Assembly: GCA_013397075.1 (NCBI GenBank)
Contig: VWZS01002368.1
Span: 930,001 to 994,000 of the forward strand
Origin: Rhabdornis inornatus
Lineage: Eukaryota; Chordata; Aves; Passeriformes; Rhabdornithidae
DNA: 64,000 bases
Direction: 5' to 3'
Shown: one piece after another, positions 51,401 to 64,000 of the stretch
How positions within the stretch are numbered: the first letter of the stretch is position 1
Layout: each line of letters opens with the position of its first letter
The notes under the pieces: generated by a model
Told to the model about the DNA's origin: nothing
Databases searched by the model: none
The model's input: only the letters and a program-made list of their open reading frames with translations
Program-made: the position numbers and the translations under genes

Positions 51401-54400
51401 TTAGAAGAATTTCTCCTTTATTTAGCAGAAATGAGGATGCTATTAATATAAGCAAGCTGTTATTAGCAGATAGTTACTCACACAGTGCTTTCAATTATTT
51501 CCTCCTGTGAGTCACATTCACTCACACTGGTTACCCAGTGAGGAGATGGAGAGGGTTGGCATGCTACTGTGTTTGCTCGGGCAGTTTGGCATGTTCCTAA
51601 GAGAAGAAATGAAGAGAGGAGCATGGGTGAGACTGTCACTACACAAACATTTTTAACAGGACCAAATAATGGGATTGTTGTTGCCATAGCACTCCTGCAC
51701 AGCACTTCTACCTGTGGATACAGCCTGAGGACTTTTAAATTGTGAGGAGCACACAAAAAATCCATGGCACCCAGAGAAATTACTTCAGTAATTTCAGGTT
51801 TAGGTCACCACTTGAAATTTCTGCTCTCTATATTGCAAATTATTTAAAGCAGTGAATGTTGTTTTGAAAGCAAGTGAAAAACTCTGTTTTTATTGAGCCA
51901 AGCTCAGTTTGTAAGGATGGCTGCTTAAAGGATTTTGCTTAAAATTCTTGTACATCTTCATATGTCTATGTAATTTCTTTGGTCATATGGAGTAAAAATT
52001 TGTGGGGAAAAAATTGTTTCAGAGTAATGTAGTTTAAATATATTGTAGTCTAGACCATAAGAGGATAAAACATCTGAAATCTCCAAAGTGTACTGACCTG
52101 GTATATTTTTATACTGTGTGGTATTGTTGCTTGGAGAAGTTTCTTGATGCTAAAAATAATCATTTCTAACACTCTTCTATCTCCAAGGTTACTAAATCTT
52201 TTTAACCTGAACATAATTAAGATTATACCTACAAAATATATTTTTAGCCTGTTAGATTTTCTGTGATGTAATGTTCTAGTAGATGCAGCTGAATTAGAGG
52301 AAGTCTGCTCAATAGGTCAGAGAACAGTAGAAGTGAAATCAGTAGTTTCTACAGTCAGTTGTTCTTTCTGTGGCTTTTTGCATGGGTACAAAAGTTTTAT
52401 GTAATGACTCACCGGTCTTCAAAGACCAGCAACCAATTTAGAAAAAGAAACTACATGTAAACTGGTAAGAAATTCAAAATCTGTATTAGTATGCTTGAAA
52501 TATGATATTTTCTAATGGGTTTGAAACGAGAATTATTCTGTGGGTTCCCCTTTTTCGTACTGTTTTCTTGCTCCAGTGTCTTTTAAGAAGTAGACTGAAA
52601 ATGAAAAAAGTTAATTGAACAGATGTGCCTGCTAGTTCAGATAATTTCAGAGGGCTAAAAACTCCCTTTTTTTTTTTTTTCTTTTTCAGCATGCTGTATT
52701 TTAATGTCTAGGTAAGTAATGGATTGGTGACATGAACACCTGCTGCAAGCCTGTGATCCACACAACAGAACAGCTCTGCTAACAGCCTGACAGCCATCCT
52801 GCAGAGCACTTCCATGAATATCTGCTCACAAATGACAGCCTTTGATTATCCATCCCTCAGAGGCCCTTGCTGGGCACAGTGGGGCTGGAGCTCCAAGGCA
52901 GCTCCAGGGAGCTTTGGCACAGAATCCTTTCCCAAGCCAGGCTGCTCCTGCTGCAGCTCCACCATCCCTCCCCACCTCAGTGTCACCCAAGGCTGTACAC
53001 AACTTTTCGCTTCTTTAATGCAATTGCTGCCATACAATGAAATCTCTGCTGGAAAAGTCAGCAGGAGAATCTCAGTGGGCAGATAAATCCTTATTCCAAG
53101 TGTGGCAAGCACACCTGGGAAAGGGTAGCACCTTACAGAGAGGGTTTACAAAGAGTCTGCAAATGAGAATGATTTCAGAGCCTGCTAATTTGTAACTGAG
53201 AGAGTCAAGGTATCTCATTTGTGATAGAACAACTAACCAAACAAACAAACAAAAAAAAAAAACACTGTGCCAGAAAGTGCGTTGTGCAGAATCTTTGGAA
53301 ATGTGACAGTTTCCTTGGAAAAGAAACTCTGTGCAGGAATTCCTTAAAAAGACAGTCAAGCATATTTGTCTAGTCCTTCATGAATCTTTTCAGTTGGGAA
53401 TATTTTTCAGACCTCAGTCTTTCCTTTATAGGAAAAGGTATCATAGGTATTCCTGTGAATACCTATTTATATCATTTGGCTCCCTCTATAACTTTTTTTT
53501 TTCCCAAAGGATGCCTGAGAGAAATACTGGCATAACTCTTTCACACATACTAAAATAATGCTGAAAAATACTGAAATTCCCTACTGTGGGAAACAGCTTA
53601 CTAAATGGAGAGTTGAGTTAATAGAATTTATTTTATTGGTGCTGTCAGACAGGTCAGAGGTTTGAAGAGTTTATGATTTAATGAGAGAGTGAGAGAAACA
53701 GGGATATTTTACTTAAGAAAAAGTGTTTTCAACTTGAAAAGGCTCAGCCATCTGATGATGCTGAGAGATGTAGAAAGGCTATTTCTAGAACCAAGATTGT
53801 TGGACAAGAATATACTTACACATTTAAGTAGGTGAAGACACTGCTCAGTTTATATGGGGAAAACACTGACAATACAAATGACAGCTTAAACTGGATGCCA
53901 AGTTGGAGATGTGTTCATGGGGAAAGTGGATGAAGGACGCTTCCTGCATGCTGAATGATTAAAGCACACATTTTGGTACACAGAACAGCTCAAGGAGAAA
54001 ATGTGCTTTGAAACAATCTGTGTATATTTAGTAAGGAGGCAGATCTGAGAGTACGACACAGCGTTGTAGCTAATAACTTGTAGTCAGTGGTGGGAAAAGG
54101 GAAAACCACTAAGGGAAATAAAAGGATTGAGAAGCCATTTATATCATGTAATCAATATATATGAATTTATGGATCTCAAACCAATCCTCCTTTATAAACA
54201 CATTCACAAACACTGCATTTCATAATGTAAGTCACTTAATTTAGAATTAAGCATGAAGCTTGACACAACTGGAACTGACTGATCTTAACCTTTTTCCCAA
54301 AATTTTTAAATTAATGTGAAGACTAAAAAATAAATAATTGCTTGCTTTAAACATATAGTTACTTCTTTTTTTCAGCTAATTCAAAGACAATTGAAATGGG

Positions 54401-57400
54401 ATGAAGAAGACTTTATATAAAACAAAAGTACTAAACCTGTGGAAGTAATAAATATCAATCACCAGTGAACTTGAGATATATCATTTCCTAAATTTTGAGA
54501 CTTGTTGAAGTCTCTTTTCTCAGACTCTTGAAGCACAAAATTAAAGAGCAGGAAACCTCTCAGAGACTGAATAAAGATGACCACACTGAAATGCATGTAA
54601 AATGAAGTCATGTAAAATGCACATAAACCCACAGGGAGAAAAATCTGGCAGTGAGAATCCAAAAGCAAGTGTGAAAATATCCAAGAGCTTGCGTCTCTAT
54701 AGATAGCTCTCCGTGGTGCTCGTGGACTTGCGTAAGCTCGGCATGGGCACATGGGGAAGTGAGGTGTGATGTGAAGGGAGCAGCAGGCTTTTACAGCTGT
54801 GAAGATTTTGATAAAGGATAGCAAACAACCAATTTCATTATCTTCCAAAGCAAAGTTTCCATCAGAGGCTTTCTTAGAAGGGAGAACATTTTATGCTTCT
54901 AGAGCACAGGAAAGCAGGTGGTGACTTGTCATGGGTTTATTTATGGCTGTGGTTAACAAACAAATGAAAAACAGACGTGTTTGGGGGTTTTAAGATCTCT
55001 CTCTCTTTTATCTACTGTCTTCAGATAGTCCTTCTGGATGGACACAGTCAAATTCTCTTCTGTTATTAATTGAGTGACATCTGATGGACAGTACATCAAC
55101 ACGCTGCTACTGGCTTCCTCTGTGGATGCTCACTTAATAAAGACTGAGTCATTTAACAGAGGGTGAGTGGGTAGTCAAGCTGAATTCAGACATTTAAAAA
55201 GCATTTATTTTAAAGTTATTCTTTTTCACTTTACGTATGTTTTCCACATTATGTCTACTTTTATTCTTTTGAAGAAATACTAAGTTTGAGTGACAATCTG
55301 GTCTAAATATGTAGAGTTCTTTTTTTGGAAATATCTGCTTTGAGATGGTTTGTATATTTATTTTTGCCTTAGCTACCAAGGTGTGGCATGATAAATTCAG
55401 ATTTAACAAAACAAAAATGAACTTTGGTCATAAAAACACTGAGATGAGCTGGTAACAAAATATTCTCCTTTCTTCAGTCTTAAGGCAGCAGTTATTCAAG
55501 GCCCATAATCATGCTGCTAATTCACATTTTCTTATTTTCTGTCTTTAATTTACCAATCTTGGGAGGTACCCTGCATGTTAGATGGGGCAACTGGCACTCA
55601 TTAATTATTAATTAATGATATAGTTATCACTTATTGTTCTGATACTACCTGTTGGGTTTTTTTCTTGTTATATCCTCTTAGATCTTTGAGGATATTTTTT
55701 CTGTGTTTCCCTTCACTTTTTCCTTCTTCTACTGGAGTACCTTTTCAAAAGCCTCAACTACTTCTTTTTATAGAGCTCATTTCTCTTCTAGATATTGGTG
55801 GCTCCATAATATTGAACGTCAGAATAAAGGTGTTATTAGTTGTTCCCATGGGCTTCCTATCCTGGGAGCATTGGAATGTTGGAAATTTTTGCTTCAGTGA
55901 GCCATTATTAGGGACCGTCTGCTCTTCCTGCCAGATAAAATAGTAGGAAGATACAAAGAGATGCCGACTGTAAGAATAAAAGATAAAAAGACTTGAAAAT
56001 ACCACTAGCACTTGTGTATTTGCTAAAAAACAATAATAATAGCTATGCCTAGCTTCGTTTGCCATTGCTTGGAAGGAAAAACAAGAGCTTTGCTGCCAAC
56101 AGAGGAGTACCCATGTCCTGGATAGATACAATGACTAACAATCTGAGCAGCAGAGTTTTGGGCAGGGTGTTGCTTATGATTGGAACTGTAACAGTTTTTT
56201 TTAAATTACAGAGAAGACTATAAATTTGATTTATCATATTTACAGCTGACATGGGTGAAGTACTGAGTGCATGAAATAACCAGAGCAGAAAGAGCAACTG
56301 CTGTTTTGTTAACCAGTTAATGAGCAATAACATGTTCCTTTTCAGGACATACTTTTTTTTTACACTAAATTGTACAGCATATAAAGACTAGTTGTTTTTA
56401 CTTTTAGTAAAAGATTTTAGTATGTTATCGTGTCTTTGTAAGGTTAAATAAAGTTAGTAATATAATCTTTAATGATATTATGAGACTCGTATTGAATGTT
56501 GAACCTACAGAACAAGGCACTGCAAGCATGTTAAAGAGTTTCACCTAATAAATAATTGCTAATGCATATGTAATCTAGGTAGGTAGTTTAAGGTGTTAGA
56601 GAGTGGGACTTTGGTACTGCTCCTTCCAAATCACATGTCAGTGCCCATCATTCATATTGAGTCTGAGCATGGGAAGTCGTCTGCATGTTTTGATCAGGTT
56701 TTGTGAATTTTTAACAAGAGTGTCAACTTATTTCATTTATTGCGTAAAAACACAATTTTTCTTCGATAGTTGAGACTGTATAGAAAAACAAACCTAGCAG
56801 AATAACTATAAAATTGATTCACCTCTACAAAGACACAGGAACTCTTTTTGCCAGTTTCAATGAACACCATTAATTTTGTGTTGTCAGTTTTGTAGGGATC
56901 ATACAAACACAGTTGAACAGTTGCTCTGCAGATGCCATCTGAGCACTGTTATCCCTATATCACAAAAATAATAAACAGAGATGGGCAACTTTCCATGCAG
57001 GGATTAAATCCACAACCTTAGTGTTTTTAGTACCACACTCTGAACAGCTGAGCCAATCTCAAGGTGTTAAAGGTGATGCACAGGTTTTGGGCGACAAAGC
57101 CTGTGAATAGTGGTATAAAGACAGCAAAGTGACCTTCTCTGAAAGGACAATTACAAATATTTAAATGAAGACAGAGAAGGGGATGGAAAGGAACTTAAAT
57201 GCTTTTAATAGATAGCGCATTTCATAAGTTTAAGGCTAAAGAGTAATACTTCTTTGCAGCAAGACGAAGATGAACATCATCTCATCTTTTTACTGAAATA
57301 CCAAAAACAGATTATTTTTCTTTTCCAAGAATTGCATTCTTAAAAAGTAATGCTCAGTGCACTCAGATAGTGTATAGCTCATTGCTTGCCTGTTTCCTCA

Positions 57401-60090
57401 GGAGTCATCCAAGAGGTTTGCTTTATACAAAGGAAGTGTTTGGGGAATCTAAATGAAGCATTTGAACTTCAGCTATTTAGAGGAACCCAGAGATGTGGGG
57501 AGGACTTGGCCTACTGTGTTGTGAAAACTGTCAAGTCTGAGGTGATTGCAATGTGGGATGAGTGGGCCAAGGAGCTGGAAGTCGTAAAAAAAAAAATCTG
57601 GCACTAGGAATGATTTTGGTTATCCGTCTGTTTTTTAATGCCTGGCCCCTCTTCTCTGCCTTTCTTTCCAGAAGGAAGTTGTCCTAGTCTCTCGGATTAC
57701 TGTCCCTTTGCAGAGCATTCTGCTCCCTCTGGTCCCAGCAACTTCACATGTTCACTGTTTTTCTGGAGACCTTTGTCATTCATGGTGTTCCAGAGACGCT
57801 GGGGATGGAGGCCTGTGTACCTCTGCTGTCCCTTTTCCCAGGGCTGATGGCTGCTCAGTGGTGACACGAGCCAGCACACTGGGAATAAACGTCTGGGAAA
57901 GCCCAAACACTGTTCAGCCTATCCCTTGCTCAATATTTACAGTTCTTGAAGCTGCCACTCCCCCCTGTTGGGGGCTTAAGCAAACAGGCCCTTAAGCAAA
58001 CACAGACTTCAATATTGTTGAACTTGGTGGTGGGATGACCTGTTTTAATTTTAAATATTTCTGATTCTTTCATACCAATTCTTTCTGTGGAAATAAGCTA
58101 CTTGTGCATCTAATGCCTATAGGTTTGTTTTCAGGCTCCCTGACTCTCTTTCCTATGGAAGTTTCTTTTACTCATCCCAAAGATGAGAGGTTCTGGCCTA
58201 GATTCCAGCATTATCATCTCAATCCCATCTCCTGCTCTCTGGAAATGAAGCTAATGTGCTAGCCTTCTTTCCTGGGTCCCAAAGTCAGCATACCTCATCT
58301 GCAAAATAGCAAATTCTAGAGATCTAGGAAATTGCATAATTTTAACCACAAACCAACACACACACAACTTGTGTAAACTTAGAGCAAAATGACTGTAAAT
58401 AAGTTCTTACTATGGCTAGGGAGAATATGGATATTTACAATGTATTTTGTTCCTCCAGATTTGCTCAGGATGCTCAGTTTTTTCCTTGGGAGTAGAAAAG
58501 TGGCACTCTGGGTTTTTTGCTATTCTTACCTCCTGCTCAAGATGTGTGGAAACTACATCCTGAGTTCTCTGGTTTCCTCTTTTTATTTGTGCTTCAAGCT
58601 TCCTCCTCAGCTGTCTGGAGCCTTATCTGAGTACAAATGCCTGCCTCCGGCCTCCTGGACTGGTCTCTTTTTTCCTCATTTTGTTTTCTTATGGAAATGA
58701 CTGTGACACAGAATCTGCTGTCGCCTTCTGCTGGTTCGTGTATTGCAGACAGAGGTTTTCCTGAAGGCAGGAGAATCAGCAGACAGAACCAAACTACTCT
58801 AGCAAATGTGGATCTGACCCTCTGCAGAAGAGGAACTCTGCATCTCATGTCACATGAGGCTAAAAAGTCCACTCTTCCCTCTAGGCTGTGACAGAGGATG
58901 GGGAAAGTGTTTCATCACTATCTCTTACACCTAAACTGAATGGCTGCAGAATAGCATAATGGTAATGCCACCATACCCTGATCTTGCAGCTGTGGAACAC
59001 TACTCACAAGTGTATCAGTCCATCAGTTAAAGTAGATCATTCTTAACACAGAAATCTGTTCCCTGTGGCTCTGTGAATGACCTGGATATTTTTAGGTGTA
59101 GTAGACCATCACTGTTCACAGCAATTCTTCCCCACAGGGCCTTCATGTTCCAGGTAACAACTTCCTCTTGTGTGAAAACACTGCTGTGTGTTTCATGGTC
59201 ACTGACTGGTAATGTATCATCCTTCCCCATTGAAGTTTCATGTGTCTCAGCTTGAAAGTGAACTTTCCTAAGGAAAAAATAAACAAAACGCTGTCACTGG
59301 CAGTCTGGTATAAAAAAGCTTATTGTGGTTTGTCAGGTACATTTAAAGGACTTGAAATACACAGCTCTGGGTATCCTAAGAGGTGTTCAACATGGTGTGA
59401 AATCATATCTATTTTTCTCTGAGGGGAGCTTGTACATATCTTCCCCTTGTTAAATTTGGACTTCTTGGCTCATAAGTGAGCTCAGCAGACTGAGTTTATT
59501 GAATTTCTGCCTGTAGGGACAGTGAGTCTTACACAGCATTTGAAAAATCCTAAATTCCAACTATTTTTAAAAACTACTGTTCAGTTGATTTAATTTATTC
59601 AATGTGTGGCATTTTTGTATATATTTGGTTTATTTCCTGTGATGATACTCTACCAGCAAGTATTCTTTAGGGAAGTCAGTGTATAAGTTGGTACATAAGG
59701 ACTCATAGTTTTTCCAAGTCTGTTTGGTTTTTTTGAAAGTATTTCTTACTGATATATCTGTGCAGTCGATATTTATTACAGTAAATAGTTTTAAATTTGC
59801 ATTTATTAACTAAGCATTGCATCAACTACACTCTTATTTTTTTAAAAAACTGATGTTCAAGGTGACCAACAAAATTATTTCTGCCATGCTAAACCATCTA
59901 AATATGTTGCTGTCTTATCACTGGAAGTAAGATCAGTTGTCTCTTACACTTTCCAGACCAATTTTTCTCATTAAGATGACAAACACTCAGTGTCTACCTT
60001 CATCTCATTACACACTCCTCCTTTTGAACCAACACTGACAGTAACTGACAGTAAAGAATCTAATCACTAAAACCAAAATTATCACTAAAT

Positions 60091-60418
60091 CACTAGGTTG
60101 GAAAAGACCTTTAAGATCATCAAGTCCAACCCATGCCCTGACAACTCGATTAAACCATGGCACCAAGTGCCACATCCAGTCTTTTCTTAAACACATCCAG
60201 GGATGGTCACTCCACCACCTCCCAGGGCAGACAGTTCCAGTACTTCACCACTCTTTCTGTGAAAACTTTTTCCTAACATTCCACCTAAATCTCCCTTGGT
60301 GCAGATAAAGACTGTGTCCTCTCATTGTGTCAGTTGCTGCCTGTAGGAAGAGACCAACCCCACCTGACTACAGCCACCTTTCAGGGAGTTGTAGAGAGTG
60401 ATTAAGGTCATGTATATT
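60091..60418 (-). mobile_element. CR1 LINE, 5'-truncated 3' end (second copy)
   Basis: On the minus strand this reads through GTGGTGAAGTACTGGAACTG, CTGCCCTGGGAGGTGGTGGA, CATCCCTGGATGTGTTTAAG and ends GGACTTGATGATCTTAAAGG followed by TCTTTTCCAACC, the typical CR1 3' region. It differs clearly from the copy at 37.9 kb and is probably from another CR1 subfamily. There is no intact open reading frame. Confidence 0.93.
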
Positions 60419-61379
60419 GTTTTATTTCACTGGTACCTATTTTCCTGTTCCCAGAAATATCATGAATGGGAGTGTTGTCTTACCAGTTGGAGTAATACAG
60501 GCCAGGTCAGTGTTTGTGAAGGAGAAGGAACTGATCATTGTTTGTGATGGGCTGCAATAACAAAAGCAATTTGAAACCCCAGGTCCAGAAGTCATAGCAT
60601 CAGGATCCTGCTTTTCCTGTCTCTCCTTGGGGCAAGAACTCTGGAAGCCATTGGTAGGCACAGAGCTGGATGGTGTCCAGCCACAAGAGAGAAAGTAAAA
60701 GTGGCAACTCTGAGAGGGGGCAGATTCTGGCACAGGCAGGGCAGAGCAGCAGGCTGCAGGTTCTGGTGGCCTGTGCTCCAGCTTCTCCCCCTGGGTGAGC
60801 AGCAGCGAAGATGCCGAGAAGCTGGTGTCCACTTCTCTGAAAAGGAAGTGAAAGAGCCAGGGTGCTTCACAACTTCCCTTGCAGTGGGAGGCTGACAGCT
60901 CTGTAGGCAGTAGCATGGAGGCACTTGTAGTTCCAGGAATGGGGCTGAAAGTCATAAGCCATGGAGAAAAGTTGCTGAGACCCCACCAGCACTACCCAGT
61001 ATTTCTTATTTGTGGTGAGTCAGGGATAAAAAGTGGTGGAGGGTAGGATCCCTTTGGGCCTTCCAGGCAAGGAGGCTAAAATTGGCTCTTTCATGAAGTT
61101 CCCCAGGAGATGCAGACAGAGGTGTGAGTTCATTCTATGGCACAGGTAGGTGCAGGAAATCACTTTTCAGCAGTTATTACAACTTTGTCTCCTTTCATGG
61201 TTTGGTTAATTTTTTTCCCTGTGGGCTGGACCTCAGACCTAGAAACAAGGAAGGTCATCCCTTCTCTGGACATTTCCATTTGTGTGCCTCGCTGATGTGG
61301 AAGGTATCTTCTCAGTCTCGTGCGATTTAAGCAAAAAATAAACATAAACCACCAAATTACCCTACCCTAACAAAATCCT
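60419..61379. other. Stretch between CR1 and CpG island, no gene confirmed
   Basis: It contains a minus-strand open frame of 172 codons (60955-60437), serine-, proline- and cysteine-rich, with no recognised domain. The stretch is only moderately GC-rich and could be unclassified repeat or an exon of an unknown transcript. Confidence 0.4.
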
Positions 61380-62520
61380 TTCTCTCTGTAGCCACGATGC
61401 CGTTCTGCTCCCCGAGCCAGGGACGCAGTCCTGCTCCTGTGCCCTGGCTCTGTCGGTAGCCCCGGGCACGCAGCGCTGCCCCCGGCCGTGCGGGACCCTC
61501 CGAGTCCCAGTCCGAGGCGCTGGAAACGTGGCAGCTCTGAGGCGATCCGTGCTCTGAGAAAAGCAGGAGGTCAGCCTGCAAGTTACACGGATTGAGTAAT
61601 GTGGAGCTAAGCTAACCCCTCCCACAGCCATGGACCACTAAAGCGCCCATTTTCATGAGCACCTCTCACTAAGGCAGCTCGGAGCCGGCAGAGGCTGAGA
61701 GAGGAAGGAGGGGGGAGCGCGGGAGGAGGGAGCGAGCACCGGCACTGATGGACGAGCCAAAGGGTAAGGACAGAAGCGAGCCGCCGCTCTCCGAAGGCAG
61801 CCCTTATCGCCGGCGAGGGGCGCGGGGCTCGGCGGGGAGCCCCCGGGCCGGCGGCATCCCGCGGCCGGCGCTCCGGGGAGCCTGTGCATACTCATGAGGA
61901 GCTCCTTCGGGATGTGCCAGTCAGGCGGGAGCTGCGGCTGCGGCTGCGGCATCCCCGGGCGGCGCGTCCCTCCCTCCGCGCCCGCGGAGCGCTGCCGCCG
62001 GTGGGCGAGGGCTCCGCGGCGGGGGCTCGCCGGGGTGGGCGCAGCCTTGCCGCAGTCCGCCCCCGGCTGACATCATCTTCCAGCCGCGGGACTCCTGGTC
62101 GCTCCTGAAAGGACAATGCCGAGCTGTGACCGGGGAGCCGGGGCGAGGAGCCGCGGCTGCTGGGGGGAGCCGGCGGTGGCCGCGGGCTGGCGGTGCCCGG
62201 GCCGTGCGGCGGGGCTCCGCGCCGGCGGCTGCCTGAAGTTTGTCCGCGTCAGAGCCAGGGATCCCCTCCCGCGGCGTGCAGGAGCCGGGGCCGGCGCCGC
62301 GCCCCAAGGGCAAAAGGGGGCGGGGAGCGCAGAGAAAAACTCGGTAGAAGTGTTGGCTCTTAGGAGACCTCGGTGGAAACAATAGCTCTGGGCTGGTAGC
62401 AGTGCGGTGCTGGGTGCGTGGGGCTCTCGGTGCACAGGCTCGGAGAGGATTCCCCACCCGGCAGCCTGGCAGCCCTTTGGCCTTAATGCGGTCCTGAGCA
62501 GCGGGGCAGGGACCCGGCAA
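61380..62520. promoter_or_regulatory. Large CpG island, probable promoter of an unidentified gene
   Basis: About 1.1 kb is very rich in G, C and CpG, densest from about 61680 to 62330, in contrast to AT-rich flanks. Bird CpG islands of this size usually mark promoters. On the plus strand a possible short first coding exon is visible: ATG at 61748-61750 starting MDEPK, ending in AAGG|GTAAGG after 61763. Its start context is only moderate (C at -3, G at +4) and no downstream exon was found before 64000. Long open frames on both strands (up to 241 codons on the minus strand, 62646-61921) are expected from the base composition and have no recognised motif. Confidence 0.65.
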
Positions 62521-64000
62521 TAGCTGCAGATGCTTATTGCACCGTGATTTCTCTACAAGATACACGTCTTGTACTTGGCTTTGCCTTTTATAATCAGCTG
62601 ACACGGTGCACGTAGCAGCACTAGTCACAGCGTTTGGCAGAAACATTTCCTAGTTTAGTATCAGCTTTTTTCTGTCTGAGTGCCTTACCCTCTGTTTACA
62701 GCGCCTTCTGCAACACGGTCCGTCTTCCCGTGCTGCTGACACACTGCGCTCTGTGCAGGGCTTTCAAACACAAAGCACGAACTCGGACAAACACGCAAGA
62801 GACAGTAAACAGGGAAAATATTTGGGCAGATATTTTCTTGTTCAGTACCAGGTGGAAGATTCTCATTTATCATTGTTATGACAACGGAGAAACAAAATGT
62901 GATTTCTTTTTCTCCCCCGAGAATAAACAAAATTGTAAACTAGACCTTTCCAACCTTTTATCTTTATAGAATGTAATAAATGGCATGTGAGGGGAAGAAG
63001 CATTTTATCAGTCTGATGTACAACAAAATTTAAAGCAAAGACTGGCAGAAGGAGAAGGTTAGCTCATTACTTTATGCAGTCATGAATGAAGCTGGAAATA
63101 CTTGGAGATAATTTGTCTCTGTTGAGGATGGAGATAAGAATAGCTTTGAAACCAGTCTTTTAAAAGTTTCATTCCAAAAATGAAATATAATGCTTGAACA
63201 GAGATGTCTTTTCTAGTGGGTGAGGAATCACAGGGAAGAAACTTGGATAATGAGAACTGATTTAGGAAAAAATGACCAAGTAAGCTTTCTTTTACAAAGT
63301 GGAATTTTAAAGAGACAGAAGGAAACTAAAGGAAACTGACAGTGCTCAAGCCAATTTCAGATGAGGAAATGATGGTTCTATAATGGGCCGACCACAGAGC
63401 ATGCAAGTCTTGCAAGACCCTGTAGAGAATTATTGCAGTAAATAGCAAGGAATTGCATTTCACTGTGTGGGAAAAGAAAACACCACACTGTTTCTGAGAA
63501 TGCCTCTCACAGTATCTTTTCCAGAGGCAGCAGTCAATGGGCTCAGCACAGGGCACTCTGGGATAGGTGGTATCTGTCAGGGGGTAGGAAGCTTCCACCT
63601 TGAAATGAAGCACAAATGCACACCTAGAGCGTGTCCTTTCATCAGAAAGGAATTATTAGGAAGTGTTTCAGTAAGACACCTGTTTCCTGTGAGCCATGTC
63701 CACAGGGACTGTAATGAATGCCTTTGGAACACTACTCTTCAGTTTTAGGAACCTTGTTTTTAAATACTGATACTGTCAGCTCTGCTTTGAAATTTGGATC
63801 AATATGCTAACACGGCCAAGAAAGAAATTCTGTTTGGGATGCTACATTGCAACAGGTTGTATCATTGATCACGGAATACTTTCTTGGGCAGAAAGCATGG
63901 CAACCTAAAAAATGCATGTTACAAGAAAACACATGGGTGTACTTCTGTCTGGCAAGAGCATGACACTGATCTCCTGTAGACAGCTGTGAAAATAAATAAA
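62521..64000. other. AT-rich flank of the CpG island, nothing recognised
   Basis: Composition returns to AT-rich. If the island drives a plus-strand gene, this is its first intron. Open frames up to 111 codons show no recognisable motif. Confidence 0.55.

Larger units (their letters stand above)
44568..60090. other. Long intergenic stretch, no gene recognised
   Basis: About 15.5 kb of mostly AT-rich DNA. Within it are a GC-richer patch near 46.3-46.65 kb, a short direct repeat at 47592-47631, a minisatellite at 48350-48434, a CAAA/A-rich tract near 53231-53263, and a moderately GC-rich stretch at about 57640-58010. Open frames of up to 130 codons occur on both strands but show no conserved domain, and no splice-consistent coding exon was recognised. 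Confidence 0.6.

Noticed and set aside
52412..52427. GGTCTT-CA-AAGACC small inverted repeat
   Set aside because: A six-base stem is expected often by chance in 64 kb; no associated feature.
61653..61952. Minus-strand peptide starting MPQPQPQLPPDW, faintly like the start of WWC1
   Set aside because: The similarity stops after a few residues and the WW-domain sequence does not follow; it is a by-product of CCG/CAG-rich sequence.
61921..62646. 241-codon minus-strand open frame in the CpG island
   Set aside because: High GC removes stop codons in several frames at once; the product is low-complexity Arg/Ala/Pro with no domain.

Overview
This window looks like avian nuclear DNA, most likely from a songbird or near relative. 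It is AT-rich, gene-poor and intron-dominated. It carries two 3'-end fragments of CR1 retrotransposons and two bird-type endogenous-retrovirus LTRs. The one gene I can recognise has vertebrate exon structure. The bird assignment rests on the repeat types and is an inference. There are no bacterial genes, operons, CRISPR arrays or recognisable tRNA/rRNA genes.

The single supported gene is the N-terminal half of GABRP, the pi subunit of the GABA-A receptor (a Cys-loop ligand-gated chloride channel), on the minus strand. Six coding exons were rebuilt by hand with matching splice sites and phases: 28803-28748 (signal peptide), 23453-23350, 13008-12941 (68 bp), 11702-11485 (218 bp, WVPDT motif), 10859-10777 (83 bp, Cys loop) and 6400-6263 (138 bp). 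Together they give 667 coding bases, or 222 complete codons plus one base, covering the signal peptide and most of the extracellular domain. The exons for the four membrane segments were not found and should lie beyond position 1. A CpG-rich block at 36.8-37.0 kb ends, on the minus strand, in a strong splice donor at 36803. It is the best candidate for the 5' exon and promoter.

Layout: 1-6262 is intron; 6263-28836 holds the coding exons and introns; 28837-36802 is the probable first intron; 36803-37063 is the candidate promoter and first exon; 37064-61380 is mostly unclassified intergenic DNA with two CR1 pieces, an LTR interrupted by a sequencing gap, and a small GC-rich patch near 46.5 kb; 61.4-62.5 kb is a large CpG island, probably the promoter of another gene I cannot name; the remainder is unclassified.

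Two assembly features matter to any reader. There is a 139-base gap at 43983-44121. There is also an exact 313-bp direct repeat on both sides of a single N at 20971, which looks like an unmerged contig overlap rather than a real duplication. I found no previously undescribed biological system. The most interesting biological point is an open frame that would run from the CpG-rich first exon, in phase, into the GABRP signal-peptide exon.
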